From positions 62,001 through 126,000 of the forward strand of contig JAZBQD010000034.1 in the NCBI GenBank assembly GCA_036583965.1: a stretch of 64,000 nt of DNA, in the 5' to 3' direction. This DNA is from Prunella strophiata. Taxonomy: Eukaryota; Chordata; Aves; Passeriformes; Prunellidae. The position numbers and the translations under genes were made by a program. The notes beneath the pieces were generated by a model. That model saw only the letters and a program-made list of their open reading frames with translations, searched no databases and had not been told where the DNA came from. Of this stretch, positions 59,401-64,000 are shown piece by piece (position 1 is the first letter of the stretch; every line of letters starts with the position of its first letter).

Positions 59401-62400
59401 GATACTACTTATCTTTAGATATTGTTTGATGTTTGCTATTTAGTACTTCTAGCACTTTCCTGAAGTGCTAGCTGTAAGTGAAAACAGAATGCATTAGAGC
59501 AAAACGTGCTTTTTTAAGTGCTCAAAATAAGCAGGGATAATTGTAAAATAACATTTATTAAACAATTGTTGCACAATAGGGCAATGCAGAACTTGAAGGA
59601 GTTCAGAGATAGTAAGGGTTTCTGTATGGGGCAAAAGCAAGTTTCCCTTTCCAGTATCTTTGAGCTTGGAGCCTCACAATACTGCTGCTTTGATGATTTG
59701 AGATCATACTATGGGCATTTCCACGTTCTGGAAATTTTCTGTGAAACAATTTAGGTTGTGTGTGAAATGTGGATCATCATAAGGAACTGCTGTAAGTCTC
59801 TCAACACTTGTGGTATTGGTGCATTTGTTGGAAATCTACTGCAGCATCATGAGAATAGGTGAAGCCCACTCTCAAAGAAGAGCTCTTCTTCTCAAAGCTC
59901 TTCTCTCAAGGAAGAGCTTGGGCTCCCTGGGGCTCACTGGGGCCACACTGATCCTGGCCATCACTTCTGGGATGTGCTCTGCCATCAGTGCAGCTCAGGT
60001 AAGAGATCTGTGGCTGCATGTTTCTAGCAGAAATGGTGCTTGGTGCACGGTGTGCAAATGCAGCTGAATTGTCAGACCTCATTTTGGTGTGTTTGTGCTG
60101 GCTTTACTCACTGCGTGAATCCCTCGTTTGCCTGATGTACTCAGAGTCTGTGTGGCACACAATGAGGATCAGCTGCATCATTAAGCATCACAACCTGTGA
60201 CATGCAAAACAGCTGGGATGCAAATGAGCCCCAAGAAATTAAATGGGGTATTCAGGGTCAACCAGTGATTTTTCTAGACAATGACAAGAGGCTCCAGATA
60301 CTGGGTTTGTGTACAAGTAATGAATTGGGAGGTTACTTGTTCTGCACTTTCCATCACCAAAGCTTGCAGTAGCCTCTGCACTGGCTGCCATGCCCACTGC
60401 TTGAACCAGAGGAATCGTTTCCCCAGATCCACTCTGAATCTCAATATAGTGACTGACTGACAACATTTGTCTCCCTCTTATTTCTTTATTTTAAATGATA
60501 ATTAGTGTAGCATAGCTGATTATGCGATTGCTGTTGAAGTAGTTTAGCTGGATTACACTACATTTTAAAAAAATACTTCCTCTCTTCAGACACATCTTTA
60601 ACATTCTCTCCAATGCTCTGTTTTAAGGCTTTACCTGTAAATGATCTTGACCAATTTACTTTTACTCAATTATTGTAAATGCTTCAGTGGATCAAGAGAA
60701 TGCATCTGATGTGATACATTTTGATTGTAATAATTCAGTTGATAGTTCTTCATTCAGATTTCCATGAGAAGTCACAGTTGACCTAAAGTAGGACCATGGC
60801 GGTGTAGCTGGCTGGCTGAAAGATGTGACACAAAGGGAGTCCAGTGACATGGGAAGACGAGGTAGCATGGTGGAGAGCTGCCAGAATCAATTGCAGAGCT
60901 TAATTCAAGTTCGTTGCTGATTGGGAAGATGTGTTATAGAGGACATTAATGAAATTTGCAGGCCGTATGAAACTGGAAGGCATTGTAATCCCGCTGAAGA
61001 GAGAAATTTGAGTTTTCAGTGACCATGAGAAAAACAAGAGGAGTATCTACTAAGAACTGTTTCATTCTAGGAACAAATAAAGTCTTTCTGAAGGAAGGTT
61101 ATCACATGTACCACTGAAGAGTGAGGAGAAAGCTTGGAGATAGAAATGCTGTCAGTGGGTGTCTCACTGCAGTTTAAGTACTCTATTTCTATGTATTACA
61201 ACCATGAAAAAGCCACTGTAATTTTGGGAGCTGCTCCTGAAAATATCCTCTTCTGAACAAGTCATTAACTGATACCACAAGGCAGTACTTATGCTCTACA
61301 AGCTCGCAGAAAATCAAGGGTGGAGGGGGAAATGAAACCTGTATTTCATAATGGTTGGGTTGTACAGTCTGACATGCTTCGTTCATGTACTGCTTGTTTT
61401 TTGTCTACTGAAGCGTACATTGTGCAATGACTGCTCCTGTTTTCCTTTCTTTTTACAAATGGAAAAAGCATAACAAATGTTTAATTTCTGTCTTTATTGA
61501 GCTACTGCTTTACTAGAAATGTTTCTACATAACTTGAAAACAATGAGGCCTATGCAGTCACCTTTCAATCTTTATTACTAAAGAGGAACTAGAGAGATAT
61601 GTCATGCCCGTGTAACATGTAGGTCTGTTGCCGGCTGGTTACAAACCCCTGTCTGGAGCAGCACCAGTTATGGTAGTTTCTATGCAAGTTGAAAACTTTG
61701 TTTTGAGCATAAAAACCTGATGAGGAATTCTCTGGAAATACATAAATAAATGTTAGAACTTAGACATAGTTTGTTTCTTGTGCTTTTGGGCAGCTGGTGT
61801 TATCTCCATGTGCTTATAGCCATAATAAGTAACTTGTAAAAGTACAGACATTATCAAAGCCGGGGCCAGCTCTATGTGCCAGGAGCAGCTGAGTTGTTTT
61901 TCTGATGGCAGTGAAGGTGTTATTTGCAGCTTCCTTCACTGGCTGCTGGTGATTAAACTTCTAATAACCACAAGAATATTTTAATTACATTTGATCTTTC
62001 TAGGCTGTTTTGATATCAAGTGAACTTTTAAAAAGCCACAATCTTCTTCCACAGAACTAAAAATGAGTTGAAATTCTGCCATGCAATTTTGAACTGACAC
62101 ATTGGTAATTGCAGAGAAGAAGGTGCATAAAAATAATATTTCAGCTGTACCAGGGCCCAAGGCCATCCTTGTGAAGTGCACTCATGTTAGACCACTGCAA
62201 CTGGGCAGTGCCTTGCAGAGCCTTGCTGCAGGAATACCCATGGCCAGAAAGGTGAGGGGAATTTGGGGTTAAGGGATGAAGGACAGAAGTGTCTTTAGCA
62301 AAGCTGTGGCTACGGTTTGCAGCTGGGCTGCGGGCTAAATAGTGTGAGTTCTCCAGAATTTTATGCTGAGCTGCCATATCAAATAAAAATGCTGTAGCTT

Positions 62401-64000
62401 TTATCATTGTCATTCTGGTTCTAAAGTGTTTTGATTTCTATTGAGAACTATTCTGAGATAAATGTATCAGACTCAGCAATATCCTGTGCTATTCCCACTG
62501 TTTCTTTACGTACATGGCCCTTACCTTGTACCAGCATGGACTAAATTTAATAAATGAAAGAAAGTAACTATGTCAGGATATTTATTAATAGGACATTAGT
62601 GACATTGCAGTATCTTGGGTGAAATTTTATGTAATACTAGCTAAATCCACAAACTGTCTGCAAATATGACTGACTTTGAGAAATGTCCCAGCATTAGCTG
62701 GGACAAAGTGGTATGTTTTACTGATGAATTCTGCTCTTCTGAGATTAATGAGATGCAGTAATTTCAGTGAGGAAGACACAACACATTTCAGAATCCTTGT
62801 CTAAGACTGCGAGGTAGTTTCTGTTGATATTTCACCCACAAAAGTATGCCTTACGCTCAAGCCAGTTGTAGTGTCCAAAGTCTCTAATGTAAATACAGGA
62901 TAAAATTTGCATTGCCCACTTTTTTGGCTACCAGCATTCTCAGAACTGATGAATTTCTATATTTTTTGCTTAGGCTTTGCTCTGAGATGTGATTCGTTAG
63001 TTGTTAGTCATACCCTGCTGGCTTTGCAGTTTGCTTCTACCTTGTTTTGCAAGCCCTGAAGATGATCTGTTAGCTCAAGGAGACAAAATTTTCTGTAGGT
63101 CTGATTTTTTTTTTTTTTTTTTATGAGATAATTCAGTGATGGCTGGATGGATGGATATGTAGCTTTTCTTGTTCTGGAGATTGATAATGTGCCAGAGCTG
63201 CACTGCACCAGTGTTAGGCTTTGTTATTCCTCAACACCTACTAGTTTGAAATATTTGTTACTGTTTTACGTGAGTGAACACCTTCAGATTTGCTTTTCAG
63301 GAGCTTTCAACTGGATTCTAGAACCAAGACGCTTGATGAATATTGGGTTCATGATGCCTCAGTTGAAAATACAGGTCTAGGCTGCTTACTCCCTAATCAT
63401 GCCTGAGAAGATGCAAGTGGGATCCAGCAACCACAGGAAGGCTGGCTGGTGCAGTCTTAGTGTGCATGTTTGTGTTGTATCCTTATGCCAGCAGCACAAG
63501 AGTTTCTGTCAGCACTTGCCATATGCAGTGGCTGCTCCTGTCTTCCTTTTAGTAGGTCTTTTACTATGAAAGTGACAGATCTTGGGCCTGTCTTTACCCT
63601 CTGAAAATAGATTAAAAGGTTAGGACATTAAGATTAAATGGTTAAAAGCAAACTGATGTCCAGAGTCCTAAGTATCCCACCTTAATAGGAGTTTTGTACA
63701 AAATGCTCCCACAGAACTGAATGTAAAGTAGAGCATGATCCATGGGTCTGAGAAAGTCAAGGGCCTGCTGGCTGTGTGCTTCTGGTGATGGCTGCTCCAC
63801 CCCCCCCTTCACCTGAACTTCTGGTACAGCTGGGTCCCCAAGAAGCTGATCTGGTCTGTAAAATTTAATAAGCTAAAATACCTGGCTGAAAGCTGATGCC
63901 ATAAAGACAAATGCATAGAAGAGACAACCTGTCTAGTCTAGCAGAATAGTATCATGAGGTTAGATGAAGTGTTTCTTACTTTACAACAGTTTATCACAGA
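50415..64000. other. Long non-coding stretch, nothing recognised
   Basis: 13.6 kb of AT-rich DNA without an LTR, LINE or coding region that I can support. Frames reach at most ~124 codons (57155-57529 minus) and show no domain. An 18-T run lies at 63105-63122. A short ATG-started segment ending at a splice-donor-like site (52520-52556) is mentioned as a weak finding. An intron or intergenic setting is likely. Confidence 0.5.

Noticed and set aside
1..64000. tRNA, rRNA or other RNA genes
   Set aside because: I looked for tRNA A/B-box patterns and obvious rRNA-like blocks on both strands and found none that hold up.

Overview
This window looks like bird nuclear DNA, most likely from a songbird. 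It is AT-rich and has no continuous host gene that I can support. It carries a CR1 LINE with the typical avian reverse transcriptase and is crowded with avian-type endogenous retroviruses (ERVs) and solo LTRs. Many open frames are long only because they lie in retroviral genes, GC-rich repeat DNA or a 24-bp tandem array. All retroviral parts described here are old genomic copies. Host exons, if present, are short and cannot be called without transcript data.

Left part (1-8980): after a probable solo LTR comes a complete minus-strand provirus at 2814-8975. It has two nearly identical LTRs, a 5-bp target duplication (ACTCA), a tRNA-Lys-type primer site and an open gag. An in-frame TAG separates gag from pol. 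Pol is ERV-L-like (class III) and is broken by two stop codons and two frame changes. There is no env and no dUTPase. The gag product is unusual because its first ~135 residues are strongly hydrophobic.

Middle-left (8981-30123): sparse non-coding DNA with a 5'-truncated CR1 (about 13240-14670), three solo LTRs with target duplications (17163-17650, 18848-19471, 25645-26734), a small CR1 tail near 27050, and a paired minisatellite locus at 22070-23905. That locus has two near-perfect 24-bp arrays of 14 and 20 copies, each followed by a copy of the same ~385-bp unique segment.

Centre (30124-41663): a heavily nested betaretrovirus-like provirus on the minus strand. A 6-bp target duplication (ACATTC) still brackets all 11.5 kb. 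Between its LTRs, in coding order, lie a primer site, gag (MA to start of CA), a deletion into RT, RNase H, integrase, and env SU and TM. Other LTR elements later inserted into its 5' LTR (two), leader (one probable), gag, RT and env. The env insertion is itself a non-autonomous element with its own LTRs (31161-35011).

Right part (41664-64000): mostly featureless AT-rich DNA with a GC-rich LTR-like element (about 46139-47119), and solo LTRs at 47971-48616 and 49753-50409. The second is the same family and orientation as the one at 18848. The last 13.6 kb contain no feature I can name.
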